Shown here: in pieces, positions 13,060 through 20,694 of the stretch
Layout of the letters: each line of letters starts with the position of its first letter
Position numbering within the stretch: the first letter of the stretch is position 1
Assembly (NCBI GenBank): GCA_051155755.1
Contig: DAXETY010000141.1
Location: forward strand, 1-21,002
Origin: DAXETY01 sp051155755
Lineage (GTDB): Bacteria > Desulfobacterota > Desulfobacteria > Desulfobacterales > SG8-13
DNA: 21,002 nt
Direction: 5' to 3'
Program-made: the position numbers and the translations under genes
Notes under the pieces: generated by a model
What the model was told of the DNA's origin: nothing
The model's input: the letters and a program-made list of their open reading frames with translations, nothing else
The model's database searches: none

Positions 13060-15348
13060 TCATTGCCCGTTTTCGATCTTCTCGTCACGCACTTCCACGC
13101 CCCGGGCGCGCAGCTCGTCGCGCAGACGGTCGGCCAGCTCCCAGTCGCAGCGCCTGCGGGCCTCCTGCCGCTCCTGCATCAGCCGCCGGATGTCCGGATC
13201 GGTTTCCTGTCGGTCGAACACCAGCGTGTTTAGCACATGATTCAGGCTCTGCAGGGCTTCGAGAATCCGACCGGCATCGCGGACGTCGATGCGGCCCTCC
13301 AGGATCAGCCGGTTGATCCGCTTGACGCATTTGAAGAGCGCCGCCAGGGCCTCGGCGATGTTGAGATCGTCGTCCATGCGGTTCACAAAGCCGTGACGGA
13401 TGTCGTAGAGCAGCTGATCGATCTCCGGGTAGGGCTGTCCGTCGTCGACTTGCTGCAGGTTCTGAACGCAGTTGTCCAGTCGCTTCAGCGACCGGCGGGC
13501 GTTTTCCAGGCGATCGTCCGAACAGGTCAGCGGCTTGCGGTAATGCGTGCTCAACAGCCAGAAGCGAATCTCCCGCACGGTGAAGCCACGGGCGACCAGG
13601 TCGTCCAGGGTCGGTGCATGCAGTTGACCGTTTTCCTTGCGTCCGTCGAACAAAACCTGTTCGCAGTCGATCCAATAGCGGGCCGGTGATTTGCCGTTCA
13701 GGGCCGCGGCGATGGCGTTGAAATTTTCGTGATGGGGAAACATCAGGTCGCGGCTGCTGGCATGAATGTCGAAACACTCGCCCAGGTATTTCAACGCGAT
13801 TGCGGCGCCCTGAAGATGCCAGGACGGCCGCACGTTGCCCCAGGGGGTTTTGGTGTAGATGCCCCTTTTGAGCTCGGCCAGTTTGGAGCGCTTGAACAGG
13901 GTGAAATCCCGCGGGTTGTCTTTTTCGTATTCATCCAGGTCCACGGTGGCCCCGAGCTTGATCTTCTCCACGTCGATGCCGGAAAGCCGTCCGTATCCGT
14001 CAAAACGCGAAATGTCGAAATACAGCGAGCGCAGTTTTTCATAAGCGTAGCCACTGCGCTGCAGTGCGGCGGCTGTGCGGATCATTTCGTCGAGGTGCTC
14101 GCTGGCCAGGGGGTAATGGTCGGCCGGGTGAATGCCCAGACGGTCAAGGTCGGCGACGATCGCCTCGACCCACTGCCGGGTGAAGGCTTCCAGCTCCTGC
14201 CCGGCGGCTTCCGAGCCTTCGATGGTGCGGTCGTCGAAATCGGTGATGTTCATCACCCGGGTGACGGTGTAGCCGCGATATTCCAGATAGCGGCCGAGCA
14301 GGTCGGAGACCATGAAGCGGCGGATGACGCCCACCCGAATCCGGTCGTGGGCGGTGGGCCCGCAGGTGAACATCGACACTTTGCCGGGACGCAGCGGAAC
14401 GAACGGCTCCGGTTGGCGGCTCATCACATTGAACAAATTCAGCTCGACTTTTTCCTTGACGTCAAACAGCGGTGTGCTCAGGTAGCGCTCGCCGCTGTCG
14501 GGCAAAATCACCACCAGGGTGCCTTTTTCCATGGCCGCTGCCTCTTTGAGCGCCACGGCCACGGCCGCCCCGCTGCTCATGCCCACCAGAAGGCCCTCTT
14601 CCCGTGCCAGGCGCCGGGTCATATCGAAGGCCTCTTCGTCGTCGATGTTGACCTTGCGATCCAGGCGCTGCTTCTGGAAAATCCCCGGGCAGTAGGATTC
14701 TTTCATGTTTTTCAGGCCCTGGATTTTGTGCCCCAGGTAGGGCTCCACCCCCACGATGCGGATGTCCGGAGCCAGTTCCTTCAGCCGCTGCGAAACCCCC
14801 ATCAGGGTGCCGGAGGTTCCCAGCGTGGCCACCACCACCGTGACACGCCCCTCGGTCTGGGCCCAAATCTCTTCGGCCGTGCCGTGGTAATGGGCCATCC
14901 AGTTGGCCTCGTTGTTGAACTGATCGGTCATGAAATAGCGCTCGGGATTTTCCCGCGCCAGCCGGTAGACTTCCTCGATGGCTCCGTCGGTGCCCATATG
15001 GCCGGGTGTGAGCAGAATTTCCGCCCCCCGGGCTTTCAAAATTTTCTGCCGCTCCATGCTGACCGACTCCGACATGGCCAGCAGCAGGCGGTAGCCTTTG
15101 ACGGCACAGACCATGGCCAGACCGATGCCGGTGTTTCCGGAAGTCGCTTCGATGACGGTCTTTTCCGGGGTCAACTCCCCGGAGCGTTCGCCGGCTTCGA
15201 TCATGGCCAGCGCCGCCCGATCCTTGATCGACCCGCCCGGGTTCAGGTATTCGAGCTTGGCCAGCACCCGAACGGCCGGATTGGCGTTCAGCCGCCCCAG
15301 TTCCACCAGCGGGGTGTTGCCGATCAGATCGACTACGGTCTTTCCCAC
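13060..15348 (-). CDS. Cysteine synthase (CysM-type) fused to a degenerate cysteinyl-tRNA synthetase-like domain
   Basis: Residues 1-305 form a PLP-dependent O-acetylserine sulfhydrylase. The PLP lysine is K42 in NPGGSIKDR, the substrate loop is TSGNTG (69-74), the phosphate-binding loop is GTSGT (177-181, CysM-like), and PDSGERYLST ends the domain. Residues about 322-762 align along the whole length of CysRS: FTCGPT (327-332), NITDFDD, GYGRLSG, TPWG.RPSWH, FPHHEN and LLSTHYRKPL. The catalytic signatures are missing. HIGH is replaced by RVGV (338-341) and KMSKS by KENGQ (571-575). Of the zinc ligands, C329 and H539 remain, but the equivalents of C209 and E238 of the E. coli enzyme are G514 and F543. 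The start is a GTG at 15348 with AGGA upstream, inside the end of tmk. Cysteine synthesis is likely; tRNA charging is unlikely. A separate CysRS is expected elsewhere. Confidence 0.92.
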   Translation of the reverse strand: MGKTVVDLIGNTPLVELGRLNANPAVRVLAKLEYLNPGGSIKDRAALAMIEAGERSGELTPEKTVIEATSGNTGIGLAMVCAVKGYRLLLAMSESVSMERQKILKARGAEILLTPGHMGTDGAIEEVYRLARENPERYFMTDQFNNEANWMAHYHGTAEEIWAQTEGRVTVVVATLGTSGTLMGVSQRLKELAPDIRIVGVEPYLGHKIQGLKNMKESYCPGIFQKQRLDRKVNIDDEEAFDMTRRLAREEGLLVGMSSGAAVAVALKEAAAMEKGTLVVILPDSGERYLSTPLFDVKEKVELNLFNVMSRQPEPFVPLRPGKVSMFTCGPTAHDRIRVGVIRRFMVSDLLGRYLEYRGYTVTRVMNITDFDDRTIEGSEAAGQELEAFTRQWVEAIVADLDRLGIHPADHYPLASEHLDEMIRTAAALQRSGYAYEKLRSLYFDISRFDGYGRLSGIDVEKIKLGATVDLDEYEKDNPRDFTLFKRSKLAELKRGIYTKTPWGNVRPSWHLQGAAIALKYLGECFDIHASSRDLMFPHHENFNAIAAALNGKSPARYWIDCEQVLFDGRKENGQLHAPTLDDLVARGFTVREIRFWLLSTHYRKPLTCSDDRLENARRSLKRLDNCVQNLQQVDDGQPYPEIDQLLYDIRHGFVNRMDDDLNIAEALAALFKCVKRINRLILEGRIDVRDAGRILEALQSLNHVLNTLVFDRQETDPDIRRLMQERQEARRRCDWELADRLRDELRARGVEVRDEKIENGQ

Positions 15349-15977
15349 GGGATGATTTCCTCCAGCACGGCCCGAATGTCCGCTGTGACTTGTGCGACAT
15401 CGCGGGCGGCATCCAGGACCCGGAACCGCTGCGGTTCCGCACGGGCCAGCTCCAGGTAACCGGCCCGCACCCGGCGGTGAAACGCCAGGGCCTCTTCCTC
15501 GAAGCGGGCTTCGGCCGGATCGCGGCCGCCGTTCTCAATCTGATTCCAGGTCCGCGCCAGCCCCACTTCGGGCGCCAGGTCCAGCAGCAGGGTCAGGTCG
15601 GGGGTCAGCCCGGCGGTCAGCACCCGGTGCAGGTGATGCAGAAAATCCAGCGCCAGCCCCCGGCCGTATCCCTGGTAGGCCACGGTTGCATCGTAGAAAC
15701 GGTCGCAGACCACCACCTTGCCCCGGGCCAGGGCGGGGCGAATCTGCCGGTGCAGGTGTTCGGCCCGGTCGGCTTCGTACAGGAAAAGCTCGGCCAGAGG
15801 CGCCATGCCGCGGCTGTCGGGGTGCAGCAGGATCTTGCGAATTTGCGCGCCGATGGGCGTACCGCCCGGTTCGCGGGTGACCAGGCACTCGTAGCCCCGG
15901 CCGGTCAGATCGGCCGCGAGATGCTTGAGCTGGGTGGTTTTGCCCGACCCTTCCGGGCCTTCGAGGGTGATGAACAC
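15333..15977 (-). CDS. tmk: Thymidylate kinase
   Basis: The enzyme phosphorylates dTMP to dTDP for DNA synthesis. The 214-residue product has the P-loop GPEGSGKT (7-14), TREPGGTPIG (34-43), the DR(F/Y) motif DRFYDATVAYQGYGRG (92-107) and a lid region near 140-160. The GTG at 15977 was chosen because the protein then begins MFITLEGPEG, as usual for the family. AAGGGG lies about eight bases upstream, formed by the last codons of the preceding nuclease gene. It starts 1 bp after that gene's stop and overlaps the cysteine synthase fusion by 16 bp, so the three genes are probably one transcript with coupled translation. An ATG at 16037 in the same frame was rejected because it lies deep inside the upstream gene. 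Confidence 0.95.
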   Translation of the reverse strand: MFITLEGPEGSGKTTQLKHLAADLTGRGYECLVTREPGGTPIGAQIRKILLHPDSRGMAPLAELFLYEADRAEHLHRQIRPALARGKVVVCDRFYDATVAYQGYGRGLALDFLHHLHRVLTAGLTPDLTLLLDLAPEVGLARTWNQIENGGRDPAEARFEEEALAFHRRVRAGYLELARAEPQRFRVLDAARDVAQVTADIRAVLEEIIPWERP

Positions 15978-15978
15978 G

Positions 15979-16923
15979 TTATTTCCCCTTGTAAAAATGC
16001 CTTCCCAGCAGCCGGTGATAGGAGGTCCAGTCCGCATCGGGGTCCTCGGCGGCCATGAAATCCCGGATGCCCGTCACCTTGGCATCGATTTCATCGATGT
16101 AGTGCAGCAAAACCGCTTCGATGGTTTTGGGCGGCTCCGGAGATCCGAACTCCCGCTCGCCGTGATGGCTGATAATCATGTGCTTGAGCAGAGCCGCCAG
16201 GGTGGGCGGAAAATCCGGCAGTCCGCGCAGCTTTTCGTTCAACATTTCCACCGAGATGACGATGTGGCTCACCAGGCGCCCCTCGTCGGAGTAGTCGATG
16301 CGGGAGTCGTAAAAAAATTCGCGGGTTTTGCCGGCGTCGTGCAGAACCACCCCGGCAAGCAGCAGATCCCGGTCGATGCCTTCGTAGTGGCCGGCGATGC
16401 GGTCGGCCAGCTTGGCCATCGAAAGGGTGTGCTCCAGCAGGCCGCCGATGTAAGCGTGATGCATGCGTTTGGCTGCCGGCGCGCGCTTGAAGGCATCCAC
16501 GAAGGCGGCATCCTCCCAGTACCGGTCGAAAAGCAAGCGCAGGTGCGCGTTGGTCATGGAAGCGGTGAGATTCCGGATGCGGTCGAACATCTGCTCGACA
16601 TCCCGGGCGGTGGCGGGAAGAAAATCCGCCGGATTCATCAACTCCGGCGCACAGGGCAGCAGTTCGCGCAAAACAAATTGCAGGTTGCCCTTGTATTCGG
16701 AAATGCTGCCTTTGACGCGCACCAGGTCTCCGGCGGCAATGTCGCCGTCCACGCGGTCGACGCCGTCCCACATCACGCCTTTGATGCGGCCGCTGCGGTC
16801 GGCCAGGGTCACCAGCAGGTAGGGCGCTCCGTCGCGTTTGCGGGAAAGGGTTTTATCCGCCAGCACGAACAGGTCATCGACCCCGACGCCGGGTTTCAGA
16901 GATTCGATGAAGACTTTTTTCAT
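15979..16923 (-). CDS. YhaM-type 3'-5' exoribonuclease (OB-fold plus HD domain)
   Basis: The 314-residue protein has an N-terminal OB-fold nucleic-acid-binding domain (about 15-90; LLVTLADRSGRIKGVMWDG, ISEYKGNLQFVL). An HD phosphohydrolase domain follows (about 155-280) with metal-ligand candidates H165 in GGLLEHT, H195-D196 in LHDAGKT, H220, H253-H254 in SHHGE and the aspartates of IDEID. This architecture defines the YhaM/CBF1 family of Mn-dependent 3-prime exonucleases. The ATG at 16923 gives a family-like start (MKKVFIESLKPG), though the ribosome binding site is not clear. The gene lies 61 bp after surE and 1 bp before tmk. Together with RNase J it gives the cell both 5-prime and 3-prime RNA degradation of the Gram-positive type. 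Confidence 0.88.
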   Translation of the reverse strand: MKKVFIESLKPGVGVDDLFVLADKTLSRKRDGAPYLLVTLADRSGRIKGVMWDGVDRVDGDIAAGDLVRVKGSISEYKGNLQFVLRELLPCAPELMNPADFLPATARDVEQMFDRIRNLTASMTNAHLRLLFDRYWEDAAFVDAFKRAPAAKRMHHAYIGGLLEHTLSMAKLADRIAGHYEGIDRDLLLAGVVLHDAGKTREFFYDSRIDYSDEGRLVSHIVISVEMLNEKLRGLPDFPPTLAALLKHMIISHHGEREFGSPEPPKTIEAVLLHYIDEIDAKVTGIRDFMAAEDPDADWTSYHRLLGRHFYKGK

Positions 16924-16984
16924 GAGACCGACAGAGCGCTCCTTATCCGGGTTTGCGGGCAGACGGGCCGTTTCTGAACGGACA

Positions 16985-17743
16985 CTACAATTCGAACCGC
17001 CACGACTCCATCTTGCGCAGGGTTTCGTAGTCGGTCATGTCCACCTTGACCGGGGTGATCGAAATATAGCTTCGTTTCAAGGCGGCGCCGTCCAGTGCGT
17101 CGTCCTCTTCAAATGTCTGGGTGTCACAGCCCTGCCAGTAATAGACCCGGTTGCGCGGGTCAAGCCGTCGCTCGAAGTAATCTCCGGAAAGCGGCGCTCC
17201 CTGGCGGCTGATTCGCACCCCGGCAATGCGGTCGATGGCCGCATCCGGGATGTTCACGTTCAAAAACGTGCCGTTGGGCAGGCCTTCGGCCACGATTTTC
17301 TCCACCAGGCTCCGCACGAACCCGGCGGCGGCATCGAAATGTTGGGTGTGGGTGCCGTCAACCGAAACCGCCACCGCCGCAATGCCGTAGAAAGCGGCTT
17401 CTTTGGCGGCGGCCACGGTGCCGGAGTAATTCAGGTTGATGCCCACGTTGGCGCCCGGATTGATGCCCGAGACCACCACGTCCGGTTTTTGTTCGAGCAG
17501 TTCCAGCACGCCGAGCTTGACGCAGTCGGCCGGGGTGCCGGTGACGGCATAGCCCTCGTAGCCGCCGTTTACCATGGTGCGCGAAGCCCGCAGCGGTTCG
17601 TGCAGCGTGATGGCATGCCCGACGGCGCTGCGCTCCCGGTCCGGGGCGATCACCTCCACGGAGAAGCGCTCGCGCAAACTTCGATACAGCGCCCAGAGGC
17701 CCGGATAATGGATGCCGTCGTCGTTGGTCAGCAATACGTTCAT
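16985..17743 (-). CDS. surE: 5'/3'-nucleotidase SurE
   Basis: SurE is a cytoplasmic metal-dependent phosphatase acting on nucleoside monophosphates, often linked to stress survival. The 252-residue product carries all metal ligands: D8 and D9 in LLTNDDGI, S39 in DRERSAVGHA and N95 in VSGINPGANVG. The typical NYSGTVAAAKEA segment follows (105-116). The ATG at 17743 puts the signature at the N-terminus as in all family members; an in-frame ATG at 17785 would add 14 residues and was rejected. No strong ribosome binding site is seen. It heads the minus-strand group surE, yhaM-like, tmk, cysteine synthase fusion and is divergent from lptD across 454 bp of heptamer arrays. Confidence 0.95.
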   Translation of the reverse strand: MNVLLTNDDGIHYPGLWALYRSLRERFSVEVIAPDRERSAVGHAITLHEPLRASRTMVNGGYEGYAVTGTPADCVKLGVLELLEQKPDVVVSGINPGANVGINLNYSGTVAAAKEAAFYGIAAVAVSVDGTHTQHFDAAAGFVRSLVEKIVAEGLPNGTFLNVNIPDAAIDRIAGVRISRQGAPLSGDYFERRLDPRNRVYYWQGCDTQTFEEDDALDGAALKRSYISITPVKVDMTDYETLRKMESWRFEL

Positions 17744-17803
17744 GGTTTGTTTATTGATTTGTGAATCCGTGTGACAGTAAAACAATGTGTCGAATAACCA
17801 CGC

Positions 17804-17838
17804 GTTAGTTGTCAGTGGTCCGTTGTCCGTTGTCTTTG
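17804..17838. repeat. 7-bp tandem array, word GTTGTCC (5 units)
   Basis: GTTAGTT, GTCAGTG, GTCCGTT, GTCCGTT and GTCTTTG begin at 17804, 17811, 17818, 17825 and 17832. It is the first of four arrays in the 454-bp surE-lptD divergent gap. Confidence 0.8.
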
Positions 17839-17884
17839 GGTTTTCAATTTTAAATTTGAGGCACTTATCATTTAGCCAATTTTT

Positions 17885-17941
17885 CCTTTGAGCTTTCAGC
17901 TTTGAGCTTTGAGCTTAGGAGCTTTCAGCTTTGAGCTCATT
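17885..17941. repeat. 7-bp tandem array, word GCTTTGA (about 8 units)
   Basis: GCTTTCA, GCTTTGA and GCTTTGA begin at 17892, 17899 and 17906, then an 8-bp slip (GCTTAGGA at 17913), then GCTTTCA, GCTTTGA and GCTCATT at 17921, 17928 and 17935. It has the same word and order (CA, GA, GA) as the arrays at 539 and 3183. Confidence 0.85.
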
Positions 17942-17981
17942 CTGATTCGAACATTGACCCGTATGGTTGGCCACGCCCCTT

Positions 17982-18030
17982 TGCCCGATGCCCTCTGCCC
18001 TTTGCCTTTTGCCCGATGCCCTCTGCCCCC
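17982..18030. repeat. 7-bp tandem array, word TGCCCTC (7 units)
   Basis: TGCCCGA, TGCCCTC, TGCCCTT, TGCCTTT, TGCCCGA, TGCCCTC and TGCCCCC follow without a break from 17982, a perfect 7-bp period. Confidence 0.85.
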
Positions 18031-18082
18031 GCCCCGTTTCGCCGTTTCAATTCATAGCCCTGCAAGAATCGGCAAAGGTTTG

Positions 18083-18110
18083 CAACGGACCACGGGCCAC
18101 CGACAACCAA
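18083..18110. repeat. 7-bp tandem array, word CAACGGA (4 units)
   Basis: CAACGGA, CCACGGG, CCACCGA and CAACCAA begin at 18083, 18090, 18097 and 18104. The word is close to the reverse complement of the GTTGTCC family at 17804, so the two arrays bracket this gap in opposite orientation. Confidence 0.7.
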
Positions 18111-18129
18111 CGCCGGCGAAGCCGGCCGC

Positions 18130-18161
18130 TTGACTTTTTCCAGTGAGTTGGCTTTTATACT
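18130..18161 (+). promoter_or_regulatory. Possible lptD promoter
   Basis: TTGACT (18130-18135) and TATACT (18156-18161) are good hexamers, but the spacer is 20 bp, longer than optimal. The predicted transcript would start about 30 bp before the lptD ATG, a sensible leader length. Confidence 0.35.
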
Positions 18162-18197
18162 GCAAATTTCATCCATGTTCAACCATACGGATTCCGG

Positions 18198-20507
18198 ATG
18201 CCGATTTATTCGCCAACGCCCGCCACAACCCGTCCGTCCTCGCTCCGTCGTCCGGCGTGGTTGTCTGCTGTGGTGTTATGGCTTCTGATCGGCATCGGAC
18301 TGATGGCCCCCGCGATGGCGCCGGCCCAGGATGTGGATGAACTGTTGAAATCCATCGGCGAAGACGACGCGCTGCTGCCCTGGACCATCGATGCCGACAC
18401 GATGCGCTACGACGAGACGGCCGAGGAATATGTGGCCGAAGGCGATGTGCTCATTCGCAAAGGCGGCCGGACGCTGCGCGCGGATTACGTGCGTTTCAAT
18501 GCCCGGACGATGTCGGTGGTTGCCCAGGGCAATGTCCGGGTTACCTCCGAAAGAGACGTTCTGACCGGCAGCCGGGTCGAGTTGAACCTGGAAAAGCGGA
18601 CCGGCACGATCTACGACGGCGACCTGTTCATCAGTGAAAGCAACTTCCGCATGCAGGGCGCCGAGATCCGCAAGCTCGGTGAAACCCAGTACGAAATCCG
18701 TGACGCCAGCATAACCACCTGCGACGGCGACCCGCCGGACTGGCGGATCACCGGTCAGCACATCCGGGTGACCGTCGAAGGCTACGGCATCGTGCGCAAT
18801 GCCACCTTCCGGGTCCGCCGGCTGCCGGTGGTGTTCACCCCCTTTCTGGTCTTCCCGGCCAAGGTCAAGCGCCAGAGCGGGCTGCTGTGGCCCGAATTCG
18901 GCTCATCCGACCGGTGGGGGCTGTACTGGAATCAGCCGCTGTACTGGGCCATCAACGCCAACTCCGATGCCACCTTTTTCTATAACCCAATGAAAGAGCG
19001 CGGGCACAAGTTCGCCGCCGAATATCGGTACTACCGCACCGAGACCTCTTACGGCGCCTGGATCTACGACTATCTCAAAGACCGCAAGATCGACGACGGC
19101 ACCGGCGACAACAGCCAGCGCTGGGGCTTTCCGGACGACGATGCGCTGCGCACCAACGAAGACCGCTACTGGTTTCGGGGCAATCACTACGAAAACCTGC
19201 CCCTCGGCGTTCAGGGCCGCCTGGAAGTGGATCTGGTTTCCGACCAGGACTATCTCAACGAGTTCAAAAGCGGCTTCACGGGGTTTAACTACACCGACGA
19301 CTTCTTCCAGGAGGCCTTCTCACGGCAGATCGAAGATTTTACCGACGCCGAGCGCCTCAGCCGCTTCAACCTCCGTAAAAACTGGACCTCCGCCAGCATC
19401 GATGTCGATTTCCGATGGATCGAAGACGCGGTGGAAAAGGCCGCCGGCGAACCCGAAGACGCCCTGCAGCGCCTGCCGCTGGTGCTCTTCGACGTGCTAA
19501 AACAACCCCTGGCCGGATCGCCCTTTTACGGCGATCTGGAATCGAGCTACAATTATTTCTACCGCCGGGACGGCGACAGCGGCCACCGCATGGACTTACG
19601 GCCGCGGGTGTACCTGCCCCTGCGCTGGCAAAACTATCTGTCGGTGGAGCCGTCGGTCGGATACCGGCAAACCCTGTGGTACCTGGATCCCGATCCGGCA
19701 TTCGGCACCACCGAAGACGACGATTATTTCGACCGCGGCATCTTCGACGCCCGTCTCGATTTGACCACCGACCTGTTCCGGGTGTACGACTGGGGCGGGG
19801 AAGCGATCGATCGCATCAAGCACACCCTGCAGCCGCAAATCACCTACGAATACATAGATGAAGTCGATCAGGACGACCTGCCCGACTTCGACACCCTCGA
19901 CCGCATTGACAACCGCAGCCTGATCACCTACGGCTTTACCAATTTTTTCACCTACCGCCGGGCCGTTGCCGACGACGATGCCCCCGGAGATGCAACCCCT
20001 TCTTACCGCTATCATCAGTTCTGCCGGTTGAAGTTCTCCCAGGGCTACGACATCGACGAGGCCAACCGCAGCGACCTGGCGCCCGGCGAGAAGCGGCGCC
20101 CGTTTCTGCCGGTTGTCGGCGAACTGGACGTGCGGCTGGCGCCGTTTTTGACCGTCGATGCCGATGCCGGCTGGAACGTGTACGACGACCGCTTCGATTT
20201 CGGCAACATCGCCGCCCGGATCATCGACAAACGCAACGATTCGCTGTTTGTGGAATACCGCTTTACCCGGGATGACATCGAATCGATCTACTCGGACCTG
20301 CAGATTGAACTGACCCGCGGCCTGGCCGCCGGTGTCGAATACGAGCGCAACATCTTCACCGGCGAAACGCTGTTGACGGCGGTGCGCGGCATTTTCCGCT
20401 CCCAGTGCTGGGGCGTTGAAATTCGCTTTGTGGACGAACCCAACGACGATAAAATCGAGTTCGCTGTCAGCCTGACCGGGCTGGGAGAAGTCGGCACCTC
20501 CTATTGA
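18198..20507 (+). CDS. lptD: LPS-assembly protein LptD
   Basis: LptD is the outer-membrane barrel that, with LptE, inserts lipopolysaccharide into the outer leaflet. The 769-residue protein starts with a signal peptide (hydrophobic 20-36, cleavage near AMAPAQ, 41-44). An LptA/OstA-like periplasmic domain follows (about 60-180; IDADTMRYDETAEEYVAEGDVLIRKG). The long barrel region (about 230-769) is rich in aromatic strands. Cysteines are seen at 175 (TTCDGDPPDW), 609 and 737 (SQCWG), fewer than the two disulfide pairs of E. coli LptD, but 175 and 737 could still join the two domains. The ATG at 18198 was chosen on the signal peptide; only a weak purine stretch precedes it. The gene is divergent from surE and 187 bp upstream of an antiterminator-like gene. 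Confidence 0.93.
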   Translation: MPIYSPTPATTRPSSLRRPAWLSAVVLWLLIGIGLMAPAMAPAQDVDELLKSIGEDDALLPWTIDADTMRYDETAEEYVAEGDVLIRKGGRTLRADYVRFNARTMSVVAQGNVRVTSERDVLTGSRVELNLEKRTGTIYDGDLFISESNFRMQGAEIRKLGETQYEIRDASITTCDGDPPDWRITGQHIRVTVEGYGIVRNATFRVRRLPVVFTPFLVFPAKVKRQSGLLWPEFGSSDRWGLYWNQPLYWAINANSDATFFYNPMKERGHKFAAEYRYYRTETSYGAWIYDYLKDRKIDDGTGDNSQRWGFPDDDALRTNEDRYWFRGNHYENLPLGVQGRLEVDLVSDQDYLNEFKSGFTGFNYTDDFFQEAFSRQIEDFTDAERLSRFNLRKNWTSASIDVDFRWIEDAVEKAAGEPEDALQRLPLVLFDVLKQPLAGSPFYGDLESSYNYFYRRDGDSGHRMDLRPRVYLPLRWQNYLSVEPSVGYRQTLWYLDPDPAFGTTEDDDYFDRGIFDARLDLTTDLFRVYDWGGEAIDRIKHTLQPQITYEYIDEVDQDDLPDFDTLDRIDNRSLITYGFTNFFTYRRAVADDDAPGDATPSYRYHQFCRLKFSQGYDIDEANRSDLAPGEKRRPFLPVVGELDVRLAPFLTVDADAGWNVYDDRFDFGNIAARIIDKRNDSLFVEYRFTRDDIESIYSDLQIELTRGLAAGVEYERNIFTGETLLTAVRGIFRSQCWGVEIRFVDEPNDDKIEFAVSLTGLGEVGTSY

Positions 20508-20634
20508 CGCCACGGCCGGAGCCCTGTAATATCCCGCCCGATTGCTGTTTTGCGACCAGGTTTTGCCCGGGCAGGCCTGCCCCGTGAAATTCAATGGGCA
20601 TTTCGCCGGGGTCGCCCGGGAAAAACGCTTTCGG

Positions 20635-20662
20635 GTCTGCGTCTTGTCTGCGATCGTCTGCG
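20635..20662 (+). promoter_or_regulatory. Three phased GTCTGCG direct repeats upstream of the NusG-like gene
   Basis: GTCTGCG begins at 20635, 20646 and 20656, that is at 11- and 10-bp steps, close to one DNA turn each. The last copy ends 32 bp before the ATG at 20695. Phased direct repeats suggest an activator or repressor site. A 14-bp perfect palindrome, GGGCAGGCCTGCCC, lies further upstream at 20569-20582. Confidence 0.4.
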
Positions 20663-20694
20663 GTTAAAACAATGTTTCTATGGAATCGATTGCC

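Noticed and set aside
13060..15348. Two separate genes wrongly joined, or a frameshifted cysS pseudogene
   Set aside because: The frame is continuous for 762 codons, there is no stop or start signal at the junction (about residues 305-322), and conservation resumes at once on both sides.
13729..15459. Long plus-strand open frame opposite the cysteine synthase fusion
   Set aside because: It is an antisense shadow with the same Gly/His/Gln-rich look and no recognisable motif; the minus-strand frame carries conserved enzyme signatures throughout.
17909..18182. Small open frames on both strands in the surE-lptD gap
   Set aside because: Their sequence is the translation of heptamer arrays, and neither has initiation signals.
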